DNA of 64,000 nt from Daucus carota subsp. sativus (Eukaryota; Streptophyta; Magnoliopsida; Apiales; Apiaceae). The translations under genes were made by a program, and so were the position numbers. Where the stretch lies: the NCBI RefSeq assembly GCF_001625215.2, contig NC_030384.2:31918527-31982526 (forward strand), given 5' to 3'. Below are positions 11,866 through 24,606 of this stretch, in pieces. A model generated the notes under the pieces. That model did not search any database and was not told the DNA's origin. It saw only the letters and a program-made list of their open reading frames with translations. Numbering within the stretch: the stretch's first letter is position 1; each line of letters starts with the position of its first letter.

Positions 11866-13179
11866 CTATCTACTATCTAGTGACTGAAGAGAATCATCCC
11901 TCCTGTTACATGCTATGCTTTGCTGCTGAAAATTCAAGTGCTCTACCTCTGTTTGCTTTATAACAAGAACCATCTTTTCATTTTCAAGCCTCATCTTTTC
12001 ATTTCCCAGCTTTTCTGCCTCCATATTCCGGTCCTTCCTGCTGCTGAATTTCATCCATTTCATCTTTTTCTTCTCAAGTTCATATGCTTCACGCTGATAC
12101 CTTATTCGCTGCTCCTCCAAATGCATCAACCGGATCCTCATCCATTGTCTTTTCTCCCCTGAACTCTTCGTCTCATTTTGTACTATGTAATTGACTTCAT
12201 CATTGAATTCTTGAACAGAAGGTGAACTATACATTTCATTTCTTCTTCTCTTATGTGAGGTCCTAGGATCAGATTCCTTGTCATGACCTCCTGCACCATC
12301 TTCTACTTCATCATCTTCATCGTCCTCCTCATCATCATCATCATCGTCGTCCTCCTCATCACTTCCTATTTTTATTATTTTAGAATCTTCTGTCTCCACT
12401 CTACCCAAATGAGGCACATTTGGGGAGTTCTCAGACGAATGTAAACACTTCTTCTTTCGGTGGATTTGGGAAGACTCTCCTACCACCTCAGCCGAATGCT
12501 GAGCACTGCCACCGCAACCACTATGATAAGCACACATTTCCCTGAAAAACAAATGCTTAGAATTCAGCAATTTCTTGACCTCCTCTTTGATTTCAGGCGA
12601 CAAATGATCCATCCTCTGGAGCAAACTCTGATCCTCCACAACCTTGCAAGAAGTCCCCTTCCCAAGTATATCATTAACCCTCTTGAACCTCTTATTCAAG
12701 TCATTAAATTTATCCTCACACTGTTGGGGAGACACAAAAAACCCTCTCTCCATCATAGCCTTGGACACTGACTTCCACTTGCCTTTCTTCTGTAAAGCTC
12801 CACTTCCATTCACCCCCTGCTTCTTCCCTGCCACATCATTCCCTTCAGAAACAGCTTGTTCATCTACCATATAGAAAACCACCATGATCAACAACTTCAC
12901 CATAGTATCAGTCCACTTCATCCTCTGCCAAGGCGAAACATGGCTCTTCCCAGCACTTTCAAGTCCGGGCTCATCATCATCATCATCATCATCACTTATT
13001 GTCAAATGTAACGTTTGCCTTAAAGATGATTGCTGATTTTTGGCCTGCTGATCAACTTGAGGCTGACCAAAAGAAACTATATTCTCATGTAATTGGTGAT
13101 GCTGTGGTGCCAGTTGGTGGCCTAACATCACAGAATTTATACCAGAAAACATTCCCTCTCCAGTACCATTAGCTTCCAT
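11866..13179 (-). CDS. Trihelix-family transcription factor, HRA1/At1g21200-like, intronless
   Basis: 437 residues from ATG at 13177-13179 in one exon. In order: a Gln/His-rich N-terminus; an acidic patch near 60-70; a trihelix/Myb-SANT-like domain from about 82 (PWQRMKWTDTMVKLLIMVVF) through KKGKWKSVSKAMMERGFFVS and QQCEDKFNDLNKRFKRV; a stretch with HLSPEIKEEVKKLL; a long Asp/Glu run near 275-295; a basic KRRR segment; and a C-terminal region rich in Lys/Glu/Met predicted as coiled coil (MRIRLMHLEEQRIRYQREAY onward). This layout matches plant trihelix proteins related to HRA1 (hypoxia response attenuator); DNA binding is expected from the family, targets are unknown. Its promoter is cut short by an LTR insertion whose edge is about 245 bp from the ATG. 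Confidence 0.88.
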   Translation of the reverse strand: MEANGTGEGMFSGINSVMLGHQLAPQHHQLHENIVSFGQPQVDQQAKNQQSSLRQTLHLTISDDDDDDDEPGLESAGKSHVSPWQRMKWTDTMVKLLIMVVFYMVDEQAVSEGNDVAGKKQGVNGSGALQKKGKWKSVSKAMMERGFFVSPQQCEDKFNDLNKRFKRVNDILGKGTSCKVVEDQSLLQRMDHLSPEIKEEVKKLLNSKHLFFREMCAYHSGCGGSAQHSAEVVGESSQIHRKKKCLHSSENSPNVPHLGRVETEDSKIIKIGSDEEDDDDDDDEEDDEDDEVEDGAGGHDKESDPRTSHKRRRNEMYSSPSVQEFNDEVNYIVQNETKSSGEKRQWMRIRLMHLEEQRIRYQREAYELEKKKMKWMKFSSRKDRNMEAEKLGNEKMRLENEKMVLVIKQTEVEHLNFQQQSIACNRRDDSLQSLDSR

Positions 13180-13402
13180 ATATTAACTAACAATTGAAAA
13201 CCAACCCAACTGAAACAAATCAAGAAACTGAAACAACAATTCTGAAAAAAAACTCAAGTAACAAAAGTTGAAAATACCAATGAAAGCTTGGAGTACATAT
13301 GTAGGTCCTGTGATGATATGACAAGAACAAGTGAAAAATATATATGAGGAAGAATGAAGTGAAAGTGTTTTAAGTAGACTGGGCTTTTAGGTCTAAGGTG
13401 AA

Positions 13403-13410
13403 TATATATA
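13403..13410 (-). promoter_or_regulatory. Candidate TATA box of the HRA1-like gene
   Basis: TATATATA about 225 bp upstream of the ATG on the minus strand. The target-site duplication of the LTR insertion begins only 13 bp further upstream, at 13423. Confidence 0.45.
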
Positions 13411-13427
13411 GAGCAAGTGAACATTAC

Positions 13428-16372
13428 TGTAAAATCCTGTAATTTTATTTATTTATTTAAATATTTCTATTTAATTAGTATTGTTATTATGAGTTAGATT
13501 TTAGATTTAAATTGTTTGTATTTATATAATTAGATATTAGCATTAATTGGAAGCTTCTAGAATTTATTTTTGTGTTAGTTGTTTGAATAATAAAATAGAA
13601 AGAATTCTTTATGGAAAGAAGCGTAGAAATATTATCGAAAATCGAAATCTTCTTGAGAAGACCTTATATTTGGAAATTGGTTTATGAGGCGGAGAAAATT
13701 TTGACCCAAGTTTGGAACTTCCTTTTTACAATTAGATTTTATGTGCTATATAAGAACCCCTTTAGAATCCGAATAAGTTGTACAGCAATTTACGTCGACG
13801 GGTATGCTCTCTTTTCCTCTTTGATTATAACACGTATATGTTGACTTGAGATATTGATTTCTTGCTTCTTATCATGTGTATTTGATGTAAATATATCATG
13901 TTTGCTTAATTGTTTATGCTGAAATTCGTATATAGTAATTTCTGTGAATCAGTTGGGTTGTAAAATTCATAGTAAATTGAAAATTGATCGGATTTTGTTG
14001 ATTCTGGACATTCTGAAAAGCTCTCTTCGATACCTACAACTTTTGTCTCAGGACTTATTTCGAAATTAGCAGTGTATCAATGCTTAAAATGATATTCTTT
14101 GTAACCCTTCAGTTCTTAGTCGCGAAACTTTTTTTCCATGTTCAAAAATTCGCTATAAATTGATCGTATGTCGAAAATTTACTCGTGATACCAATCTGAA
14201 AAGCTTGAGATATAATCTTTCGTTATCAGTCATACCCAATTGTTGTTTAAATTGATTTAATTGTCTAAACTGACTTATAAAGATTCAGGGCTGTTTATAC
14301 TTTTCTGCTGAGTTGTTCCGTGTTTAAAAATTCATATCTCCCTCGTTATTTGCCATAAAATTGTGATCTTTACCAATTCTGAAACCTCTGAGAATGATAT
14401 TTAAGTGTTTAGTTATAGTCTAATTGATATCAGTTTGTTTGCTTCGTGAAAATCTGCTTTGAATGTAAACTGCTCCTGAGTAAAATTCTGCTCTGTTACA
14501 TGAACTTCTAAAATTCATAACTAATTCGTTATCTGTCCGTTTGTTATGAATCTGGTCATTCTGAAATCCTTGTTGAATTTACTTTAATTCTCCAGTTGAC
14601 TATTTTCTCATATTCAGAATCTATCTTTGGTTAATATTGAGATTTGTAACAGCATGCATGTTATTTATCTTATTCGATAAACGAAATTATGTTAATTGTT
14701 ATTAGTTGTTAAAGTTTGTATTTTGTTAAGACTTGTTATGTGCCTTGCTCTTGATTGTTTAAGAAGTGTTATGTGTTAATTATGTTTTGTTTATTAATTA
14801 AATGTATAGGCTTCGTTCGTGTTATTAATTTCGGATTTTAAGTGTCGACTTTGAGGTAAGTATCTTTTTGACTTACTTTTATTTTCGAAAAGATATTTTG
14901 ATTTTGTGAATTTCGGATGTTTGTTATAAGATATAAGAATTTTGTTTCGAGTTTATAAGATATAAGACATGAGAATCTTTGAAGACCCAGTCTCTACGTT
15001 TCGAACCCGTTCGCAATTTACGCTATAGTTCCGGAACTAGCCTTAGATACCCTTAGTAGGCGCACAAATGTGCAATTTTAGATACCTGCTAAGGGCGCGT
15101 GATTATTGAACTTTAGATCCCGGTCACTGGGTAAGTGTGGCAAAAGAATAAGAATAAGATCCCGGTCACTGGGAAAGTGTGGCCGTAGAGCAAGACTGTG
15201 GTACTGATAAGATTTTTGTTTCTGTTTCTGCTTCTGTTTTAAATTCTGATTGGTTTTAAAATATAAACTGTGGGTTGGATTTTCTTTTACAAGTGTTTTC
15301 AAAATTATAATTGTTTTGAGGAACAATGTTTTATAAAAACACCCACTGATTTCGAGATTAATTGTTGGTCAAATTGTTACTTGCTGGGCTGTGTAGCTCA
15401 TCCGTTTTTCTATATTTCAGGTTCTTTTATGTGGAAGGATTTTGAGAATAAGAATGAGGCTTGTGGATTTTTGTGCTTCGTGATTGTTTGGATTAGTGAA
15501 TAAAGACTTAGTGTTTATTAAGAGTAATTTGACGAATTTATTAGTATTGGTTTTGGATTTATGGAGCTGCGTCTCTAAGTTTATGACTTTTGATTATTGG
15601 GTTTGACCGCTGCTTTGACTTATATATTATTTGAGTATTTTGATTTAAGTAATTGTATTATTTATGTTGTGAAATTAGTTTTTAATATTCCGAAAAGTCG
15701 GGATGTTACAGTTGGTATCCGAGCAGGCTGTCCTTCGGAGTGTGTTAGGTATGGGACTAGCTCATTCCCTAGGGTGCGATCTGTGGACTGAAGTTTTAGT
15801 TTGACTTGTCGGTGGTTACTGAGTCTTAGTTATGTGTCATGATTTTAAGATAGGATTATAGAGAGTGGATTTGGGAGAATTTGGGGACCAAATTCTTTAT
15901 AAGGGGGGTAGAATGTAAAATCCTGTAATTTTATTTATTTATTTAAATATTTCTATTTAATTAGTATTGTTATTATGAGTTAGATTTTAGATTTAAATTG
16001 TTTGTATTTATATAATTAGATATTAGCATTAATTGGAAGCTTCTAGAATTTATTTTTGTGTTAGTTGTTTGAATAATAAAATAGAAAGAATTCTTTATGG
16101 AAAGAAGCGTAGAAATATTATCGAAAATCGAAATCTTCTTGAGAAGACCTTATATTTGGAAATTGGTTTATGAGGCGGAGAAAATTTTGACCCAAGTTTG
16201 GAACTTCCTTTTTACAATTAGATTTTATGTGCTATATAAGAACCCCTTTAGAATCCGAATAAGTTGTACAGCAATTTACGTCGACGGGTATGCTCTCTTT
16301 TCCTCTTTGATTATAACACGTATATGTTGACTTGAGATATTGATTTCTTGCTTCTTATCATGTGTATTTGAT
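13428..16372 (+). mobile_element. Long-LTR Ty3/gypsy-type element without coding region (LARD-like)
   Basis: Fossil LTR element. The 5' LTR is 13428-15710 (2283 bp; TGTAAAATCC to GATGTTACA). A primer-binding site like the initiator-Met type (TGGTATCCGAGCAGG) starts at 15713. The internal region is only about 200 bp (15711-15913) and ends in a purine tract (AAGGGGGGTAGAA, 15901-15913). The 3' LTR is represented by 15914-16372, which matches the start of the 5' LTR with no difference seen by eye over about 459 bp, so the insertion is recent. Traces just before the purine tract resemble the end of a gypsy polyprotein, hence the family call. It encodes nothing and is broken. Left target-site duplication ATTAC at 13423-13427. 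A 77-codon frame repeated in both LTRs is LTR sequence, not a gene. Confidence 0.85.
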
Positions 16373-17041
16373 AATCCCAAGTCTTTATCGAAAATCGGGT
16401 CAAGTCCCGAATTCCGAATCCGAAAATAAGCCGAAATAAACTGGCCCAATTGCAGCAACTTGGGTAATCCACAAGCCCACCACAGGCCCCCAAAAGATCA
16501 TGATTTGTTGGTGCAATTAGTAGTAATACTTATGCTTATAAACTGAACTAAAGTCTCCACACGACTCGATGTGGGACTGGGGTGTTACAAACTCCCCCAC
16601 TTAAATTCCTGACGTCCTCGTCAGGCCGAAACGGATAGCCCATAGGCCCAGATCGAATCTCTCTAGCCATTGTGGGATAATACCGGCTGGCTTCGTGTCC
16701 CCGCCTCCGGATCCCTGTCCATTGCGGGATAATACCACCAGCCTTCGTGTCCCCACCTCCGGCAACTTGACGAATCAAGCTTTCGAGAGCCTGCTCTGAA
16801 TACCATATGTGACAACCCGGGTCAAATCCCAAGTCTTTATCGAAAATCGGGTCAAGTCCCGAATTCCGAATCCGAAAATAAGCCGAAATAAACTGGCCCA
16901 ATTGCAGCAACTTGGGTAATCCACAAACCCACCACAGGCCCCCAAAAGATCATGATTTGTTGGTGCAATTAGTAGTAATACTTATGCTTATAAACTGAAC
17001 TAAAGTCTCCACACGACTCGATGTGGGACTGGGGTGTTACA
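16373..17041 (-). mobile_element. TRIM (miniature LTR element), opposite orientation, abutting the gypsy-type LTR
   Basis: Fossil. Two direct repeats, 16373-16589 and 16808-17041 (234 bp complete copy), differ at one base seen by eye over about 217 bp. Read on the minus strand the LTR runs TGTAACACCCCAGTCCCACA to GGGTTGTCACA. It is followed by TGGTATTCAGAGCAGG (primer-binding site, near 16790-16805), and a purine tract AAGTGGGGGAGTT precedes the other LTR. The internal part is about 220 bp with no coding capacity. GC-rich relative to its surroundings. ATTAC follows its right end (17042-17046), matching the duplication left of the gypsy-type element. Confidence 0.8.
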
Positions 17042-17046
17042 ATTAC

Positions 17047-17611
17047 TATATGTGGATACAGAGAGCGGATGCCAGGTTATAATGTCCATGGTTTTGCTTT
17101 CCTCAACTTAAAAGAATGGGAGAGACCACAGTTTCAAGAATACTGTCTGTCACCTTTTGTGTTGTTTTGTTTTATTGTTTGCATTGCTCACCATTTTATG
17201 CAATACCAGCTTATAATTTGTTCATGCAATTTTAGTGCCAGTTTGGCAAGTCGGACTTCCGCCTTTTTTCTATAAGAAGCCGGCTTCTATTTTTTTGACC
17301 CGTGTAAAAATCCAGAAGCAAAAATGCATTGCATGTAGCTGGTGGATAAACCAAGTCCTGACGTATTGCTAATTGTTGGGACCAGTACTGTTGAGATTCA
17401 CGTACAGGATATTTGTCTAGATCATTTATCGGAGTCCCAATGTCGCAACAAATTTATATAAATTTAGAGATTCTAAACATCTGAAGGCTCTGGGAACAGA
17501 TACGTAGCTAGTTGTATCTGTTGTAAATACTGCCAGTCATAGCTGTATGAATCAAAATGAAAGAAGACAACCTAATCGTATGGAAGTCACCCCTACCGTT
17601 TTTATTTATTA
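17047..17611. other. Intergenic; fragment of a small MITE
   Basis: No gene recognised. 17235-17335 (GTGCCAGTTTGGCAAGTC, then GAAGCCGGCTTCTA) is related to one end of the element at 3183-3430. Confidence 0.35.
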
Positions 17612-17941
17612 GAGCAGGAGCCATTGCTAAAAGTCTAGGTGGCTTTTTAAAATTAAAAAATTTAGTCAATTCCCAAAAAAAAACACCACTCCAAATTCCA
17701 CATCATCTCCCGCAATTTATTTTCCTCTTTCCCGCTGATTACATATAAATTATTACCATATTAAACTGATATATTCTATTTATAACAATTTAAATATTAA
17801 TAACATCCTATTTTTAAATTATAACCAATCAATATAGTCAATATTATTGAAGCAAAATGTTTTACAGGTTCAACAAATTTTACATAATATCCTACAGGTC
17901 CAATTTAGCCAACGATTATAGCCAACGCCGTTTGGATGCTC
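17612..17941. mobile_element. MITE, PIF/Harbinger-type, TTA duplication
   Basis: 330 bp, AT-rich, non-coding. Flanked by TTA (17609-17611, 17942-17944). Ends GAGCAGGAGCC and, read in reverse, GAGCATCCAAACG. Its right half resembles the element at 41588-41930. Confidence 0.6.
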
Positions 17942-17944
17942 TTA

Positions 17945-19006
17945 GCATTCGTATAATTATTAGATTCTTTATAAATCAACGTGCATCTTATCTCTATGAG
18001 ACTAAAAAACTAATATTTTAGAATTATTTTAACAAAACTGTCCACAAAATATCCTGGTATTATGTGTTATATATTAAAATTTTGTGTTTAATAAATTTTT
18101 TTATTTTTTTATTAGGCCTATAAGGAATTCTCTAAAAATTATTAACTTATACAATAAGCGGTATCATTAATTTATCTTATTGAGCCAAGTTGGGACCTTG
18201 AAAGATTATAATTTAATTAAGATTATTAATTTATCAGATAATAATAATTATTTATCGAAATTTTACTGTATAACTATCAGATTTTTCATAGATACCCAAA
18301 GCCTAGAGTGAAATTATAATATAAAAGGATCGTAAGCTATATATTAATATTATCAATTTCTCGCAAACTACACCCGTATAAAATTTCTCTAAATCTGCTC
18401 CATACGAATTTAGAAGCATTTATCTCAAAATTTATATAATTACAACAGCCATAAGGAAAGCACGGTATATACTATATACTACTATATACCACCAAATGCA
18501 TTTTTCTCTCTTTTATAATAGTATATAACACCAAATGCATTTTCTTCCTTTTTCTTGTATTGAAAAGACTTGTTAATCGCGGAGATTCCGATTTAAGGCT
18601 GCGGCAAGAGAGGGGACATGGTTTTGTCAGCTCCCACAGTATTTCAAAATAATATCCTTAGTATTTAACAATTTATTTTAATTGTTCATAATTTAATTTG
18701 TTGTCCTTACTATTTTTAAAATTATGCTACTAAATAAGTATTAGCATATTTACTATCTTTGGTTCAGGTTATAACTTGATAATCATGTTATTTCTTCATA
18801 ACTTTTAACTACTTCTTACCAAAAAATAAATTAATTTGTACATATATACAAATTTTCAATGACATAATTTTACAATGAATTTACATAAAGACATATATAA
18901 AAAATCGCTGTTGTTGGTTTCTATTTAAGCCGCACATAGTTTCGATCTTTTTGACTATTGTTCTCCAGCAGACCGGGTGAACGATGGAGGCCGGAACATA
19001 GTATCC
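17945..19006. other. AT-rich intergenic stretch
   Basis: No coding potential, RNA gene or clear element found. A short near-duplication (CCACCAAATGCATTTT / ACACCAAATGCATTTT) occurs near 18490-18545. Confidence 0.4.
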
Positions 19007-19009
19007 TAA

Positions 19010-19375
19010 GAGCATTCCCATCCCATTCCCCAAACCCAACCCCAAACCTATAATTTAAAGAAATCTACTAACTTTTGCAAAAATGTACTCTACATCCGGA
19101 ACCCCAAAATAGAGTTTGGTTTTGGGGATTAGATATAAATCCCCATATTTGGAGTTACACTATTCATCCCCCATACACTATTCATCTTCCATTTCATTAA
19201 CATTTCATTATTATTTTATTAATTTCATGTGCTATTTTATACTTTTATGGGGAATAAGGATTGAATATGGGGAATGGGATGGAAGAAATTTTTAAAAGTT
19301 TGTAATTTTTTTTGAGGAATTACTATTTTTAGTAAGTTTTTGGGGTTGGGGATTGGAGGCCGGCTGTGAATGCTC
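19010..19375. mobile_element. MITE, PIF/Harbinger-type, TAA duplication
   Basis: 366 bp with TAA on both sides (19007-19009, 19376-19378). Terminal inverted repeats GAGCATTCCCA and GAGCATTCACA, followed inward on both ends by CCAACCCCAAA-type sequence. No coding capacity. Confidence 0.75.
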
Positions 19376-19378
19376 TAA

Positions 19379-20212
19379 CAACTTACTATCAATCAGTTAG
19401 TAACAGTGACAAATTTCAATTTATTTTTCTGGTTTGATTTTTTATGATCAAATTACTAAAATTTAACTGAAATTTACATATATAACATAATTAGAAAAAA
19501 TTATGAAAAATATATTACTAAAGTTTACATCTATTCTAATCTAAAATGTATTTTTTTTATTTTCAAGATGATATAAGAATAATTACTAATTACCGGTCAA
19601 ACTAAAGTTTGGTAATTTAAATATAAAAAATCAAACAAGACAGATAAATCGGACGGAAAGAGTATTTTTTTTTTTTTTTTATCTTTATAATATCTTTTTA
19701 TCTTTATAATACTGCATGAAATATAATAGAACCGAAAATCCATTTGCAATTTAAATTACGTACCCCAGAAATGAAAAGGGATCGATACAGGCGGTAAATC
19801 CAATTTTATCTTACATTTCGCTCGGAGATCACAAGGTATACACACTTATAAATACATATGTTCGACAACACTGAAACCTATCATGTTCATGTCAATTTTA
19901 TATTCCTTACACTGTCACATATTAAAACATTTTAGATAATTAAGAAGCAACTCATAAAAAATTTGCATGCTAGGCCAAAGCATAAATATGGGCCCAAAAC
20001 GCATACAATTAGCAAAGTTTAAAATTTACTATATTTTCGAGTCCTTGCTAGGACAATGACAATGCTATGTAGAAATGTAGCTTCACATAGTATAAAGTGC
20101 AGTACGAACCAGGAACCTTCTTGATTCAAACCTCTGATAGGATGAAGATGATAAAATAAATGCAGAAACACATCCTGATGTAGGACTTATAGAACAAGGA
20201 TGAAACTAAATC
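19379..20212. other. AT-rich intergenic stretch
   Basis: No gene seen; a T tract lies at 19662-19680. Confidence 0.4.
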
Positions 20213-21233
<1,021 letters not shown>

Positions 21234-22118
21234 CTGATATAATGAAATCATAAAACCTCAAAAATAAGGTTAAGTAGGCCTAACACTTAACTTTATTAAA
21301 GCTGAAGACGGAAACAGAAACACATCACAGGAGGCCAAAAATAGATAATAAATTCCCCATCAATCGTAAGACTCAAATCGACTCTTATATCTAACTTCAA
21401 ATCTTTAACAATTAACACCAAGTTAAAGTCAATATGCAAAAAAGGTTAACACAACTCTTCACTTAAGTTATTAATAAGCAGGGAAAGATTTCAAACAGTA
21501 TTGAAAAAGAAGATATGATGCATCCAACATTAAGTCAAGCTGCACAGAGGAGTCTGATGAACGACATTCAAAATCAGAATACGGCTCTGAAAGAAAAAGA
21601 TTGCACTCAGGAGTTCTGTCCTATCCTCAGTGTCTACTGCCTTGTCAGTTCCTCCAACTCAAGAAGTTTGATAAAAGCCTCCAGATAGAGAATGCCTACA
21701 GAGGAAATATCTCTTTTAAAAGCAATGGGCCACATGATAAGCACCATAATGCTGGTAAGTACATGCTTTTTAAATTTAAAAAAAAAAAAAACAGAACAAT
21801 GATTTGGTATATTAAAATCAATATATACAAGAATACATGTATGAAAATTACCTGTATTTTACATGAAATTACCTGCATCATAACGAATAAAATTACTCTT
21901 GACATACATTCTGTATTTAGTGAATTATAGCATAATTGTATATTTTGCAGACGAAGTCCTTGGATGCATGTCAAAAGAGTTGCATAAGGGAATAAACAGC
22001 ACAACCATTAATTATGATGTTTCACACAACAATATAACTACAAAAGATTGTCCACGGGATACTAAACCTAGTAAGAGTTGAGAGTTCTTGAAAATGCCAG
22101 CAAAAAATGAAAAATGAG
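21234..22118. other. Spacer between the L24 pseudogene and the uL18 gene
   Basis: AT-rich. Frames of 60-110 codons on both strands are low-complexity and match nothing I know. Part is likely 3' UTR of the uL18 gene. Confidence 0.35.
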
Positions 22119-23540
22119 CTAATCCAGGTAGACTTTAATATCAATTCCATTATCAATCAAGGATTGCACAACTGCTCTGATTTTCCCTTCAAACTTGTCC
22201 CTATCTCTTGGAGTGTAAGAAGCTGTGTAGACATCTGCTTCCCTAGCCCTCTCCGATAAAATCTTACCTACGGACAAACATGCTGGAATATCTGATCGCG
22301 ATTTGAGTGCAGCTTTAATGTCTTTGGAGTTCGTACCGGCAACAGCAACTTGCTTGCTTGTTACTCTATGAGTTATGGAGGCTGAAACAAAACGCTTTGA
22401 GATGAACACATCTAATGTAAAAGGCTCCATATAAGCTACAGTGCGCTGTTTGAATGATACATGTTTGTTTGGATTCTTGGACTTCTTCTCCTTCTGGTAT
22501 GTGTACGGTCGACTATTGTTATCATCAAGGAAATCCTCTACTCCAAAAAAGCTCCTGGGTGCTAAATGAGGCTGTAAGTTATACAGAATAGATGGTTAGG
22601 AGCATTCGAAGTTGATGATTCCCTGAACTATAGCAAACAATATCTATTTTCTTTTTACCAAAAGCGGATAATTTGTTGCTGGTGGATAAATTATATCTTA
22701 TTTGACACATGACTGGATATTGAAGCTGATAACAAAGTCCAGTCAGGTAATACAGTATCCGGAAATGCAATATTGAATTCACCTAAAGTTGAATTCAGAT
22801 ACTCGATACTAAAGTTATGGTTTGTTTCCGGACTTCATTTTTATCTGCAAAAGGATTACAGCCACCCTCACTATCATCTTCATCAACATTCATGTTTTTC
22901 TACACTTGTTCTACATTGTAACATACAAACATTAAGTTACAAGTGTGGTCAGTACTAGAGACAATGCAGATATACAATCAATCGATGGTCAAGGATCACG
23001 GTAGATACAGGGACGGAACCAGGAATTTGAGTTGGGGTGGGCTTAAAGTGAATGACGAACAAAAATCTACATTCATTCATATTAGGAATCGAAAAAAATG
23101 AGAACTCCGCCCAGCTGATCAACATTCTCTGTTCTATTTTCTGAATCTACTTGATTATATTGATGCTGGACTTAGTTGATAGTGAGCTTGGGCTTACTTA
23201 ACACATAAATTACATAATATACATAGCTCCTAACTTTTTTAAAAAAATTACCCTGGGCTTAAGCCCAGGGAAGCCCTTCTATGCTTCCGTCTCTGGGTAG
23301 ATATACCAGTAGCTCTCAAAAGCCTTTCTTAACTAAACTCGTCTGTTCATCAAAGACGATGAAGTTTTGCTTCTGAAAGTGGAATAAATAACTATTAGTC
23401 GTTCTAAAATTGTCGGTAAATAAAGTAGACATTACAGCGTGTACCTGTCCACAATGTAGACCATTTCTTAACATATACAAGGCAGGCAAAATTGTATCAC
23501 CTCCACGAGCAAATAGCTTGTTGTGCACTTGCTTAAGCAT
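22119..23540 (-). CDS. uL18 (L18p/L5e) family ribosomal protein, organellar type (At1g08845-like)
   Basis: Two coding exons: 23445-23540 and 22119-22571, both phase 0, giving 182 residues. The N-terminus is MLKQVHNKLFARGG; then SFFGVEDFLDD, RPYTYQKEKKSKNPNKH and YMEPFTLDVFISKRFVSAS. The L18p core follows: HRVTSKQVAVAGTNSKDIK, RSDIPACLSVGKILSERA and FEGKIRAVVQSLIDNGIDIK. In bacteria uL18 binds 5S rRNA; the plant nuclear paralogues of this kind are thought to serve organelles, which I infer from similarity only. A 5' UTR intron is likely, with a donor near 23880 and an acceptor near 23560. A hAT MITE (23008-23295) lies in the coding intron. Start chosen as the ATG that opens the conserved N-terminus. 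Confidence 0.88.
23008..23295. mobile_element. Non-autonomous hAT MITE
   Basis: 288 bp with 8-bp target-site duplications GGTAGATA (23000-23007 and 23296-23303). Ends CAGGGACGGAACC and, in reverse, CAGAGACGGAAGC. Contains the palindrome CTGGGCTTAAGCCCAG. Inserted in the uL18 intron. Same family as 27979-28332. Confidence 0.85.
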
Positions 23541-24606
23541 ATTTCCTTAAACCCAAAAACCTGAATTTTCAAACCATAAAATTTTATGATTAGGTTAAAC
23601 AAAATTTCGATTAGTGACATTCCCACAACAATGTGCAGAGCACTTGTACAGATTAACGTAAATTCCTAATACAACACCACTAGGGAATTTAGTTCACAGG
23701 ATAATTTGATCAAACAGATAGCAGGCAACGCATAAAAAAGTGCTTGTCCACTTAAAGCTGTAAAAATGAAACCCTCCTGATTTGGGCATCATTAGTTCGC
23801 TATGGCCATCATAAAAGTAAACAATTAAAACGGTGAAATATATCAAGAATATCAAGAGGGAGCTGGGAAGAGAGTTACCCTGCTGTTTGTATGCGAACTT
23901 CGGAGAGGAAAAAGGAAATTAAAGTTGTGAATTATAGTTGGGAAATTTATGTTGGCAGAAATTATGGAGTGCACCCCAAAAATTCTGATCCAGAATATGT
24001 TCTTATAAGAAAAATATTATGAAGAACGAAGAAATTTTTTACTTTATTTTGTTTAAAAGTACCTTTTAACGAGAAAAAGGAACAGAAAAAAAATGTCGAA
24101 AGAATTAAATTGCACTGCAAAAAATAAAATTTTAAAGAGATATAAATCTGTCAATGTTTTGTAAACTAATACAATGTATCATTTTTTTTTTTATAATAAA
24201 AAATTGTTAGGCTGAAATATTTATTGAGAGTTCTATAAAAACTTTTTATGTATAGGTTAAGTTATTAAATTAGTGGAGATTAAAGAAAATATTTATAATT
24301 CTCATTCTTCAATCATTTATCAAATTAAAATTCTAACCCACTTGAATAAATACTCATTTTACTTATTCGTCATGTTTTCTTGCAATATTCGTCCTCGTCA
24401 AAGTCATTAAACCATGTCATATTGCAACGAAGTCCGAAGTTCACCTTCCTTTTATTGTAAAGCTGTGTTGGTTGGTAGGTCAATGACTAATTGACAAACT
24501 CCCTTCACTATTGTTATGTATAGAAAAACCAATGCTGCAGATAATTTCTATGGTCTTGAGCTATAGCCTATACAGCTTTGGCATCTTCAGTCGACGTAAA
24601 CTGGTA
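23541..24606. other. Intergenic between uL18 and TauE genes
   Basis: Holds the 5' UTR and promoter of the uL18 gene (to about 23940) and the 3' flank of the TauE gene. Otherwise AT-rich with nothing recognised. Confidence 0.4.

Noticed and set aside
13611-13844. 77-codon frame, repeated at 16097-16330
   Set aside because: Lies inside the two LTR copies of the same element; duplicated non-coding LTR sequence, not two genes.
16548-16910. 120-codon minus-strand frame
   Set aside because: Spans the LTR and internal part of the TRIM; no recognisable protein.
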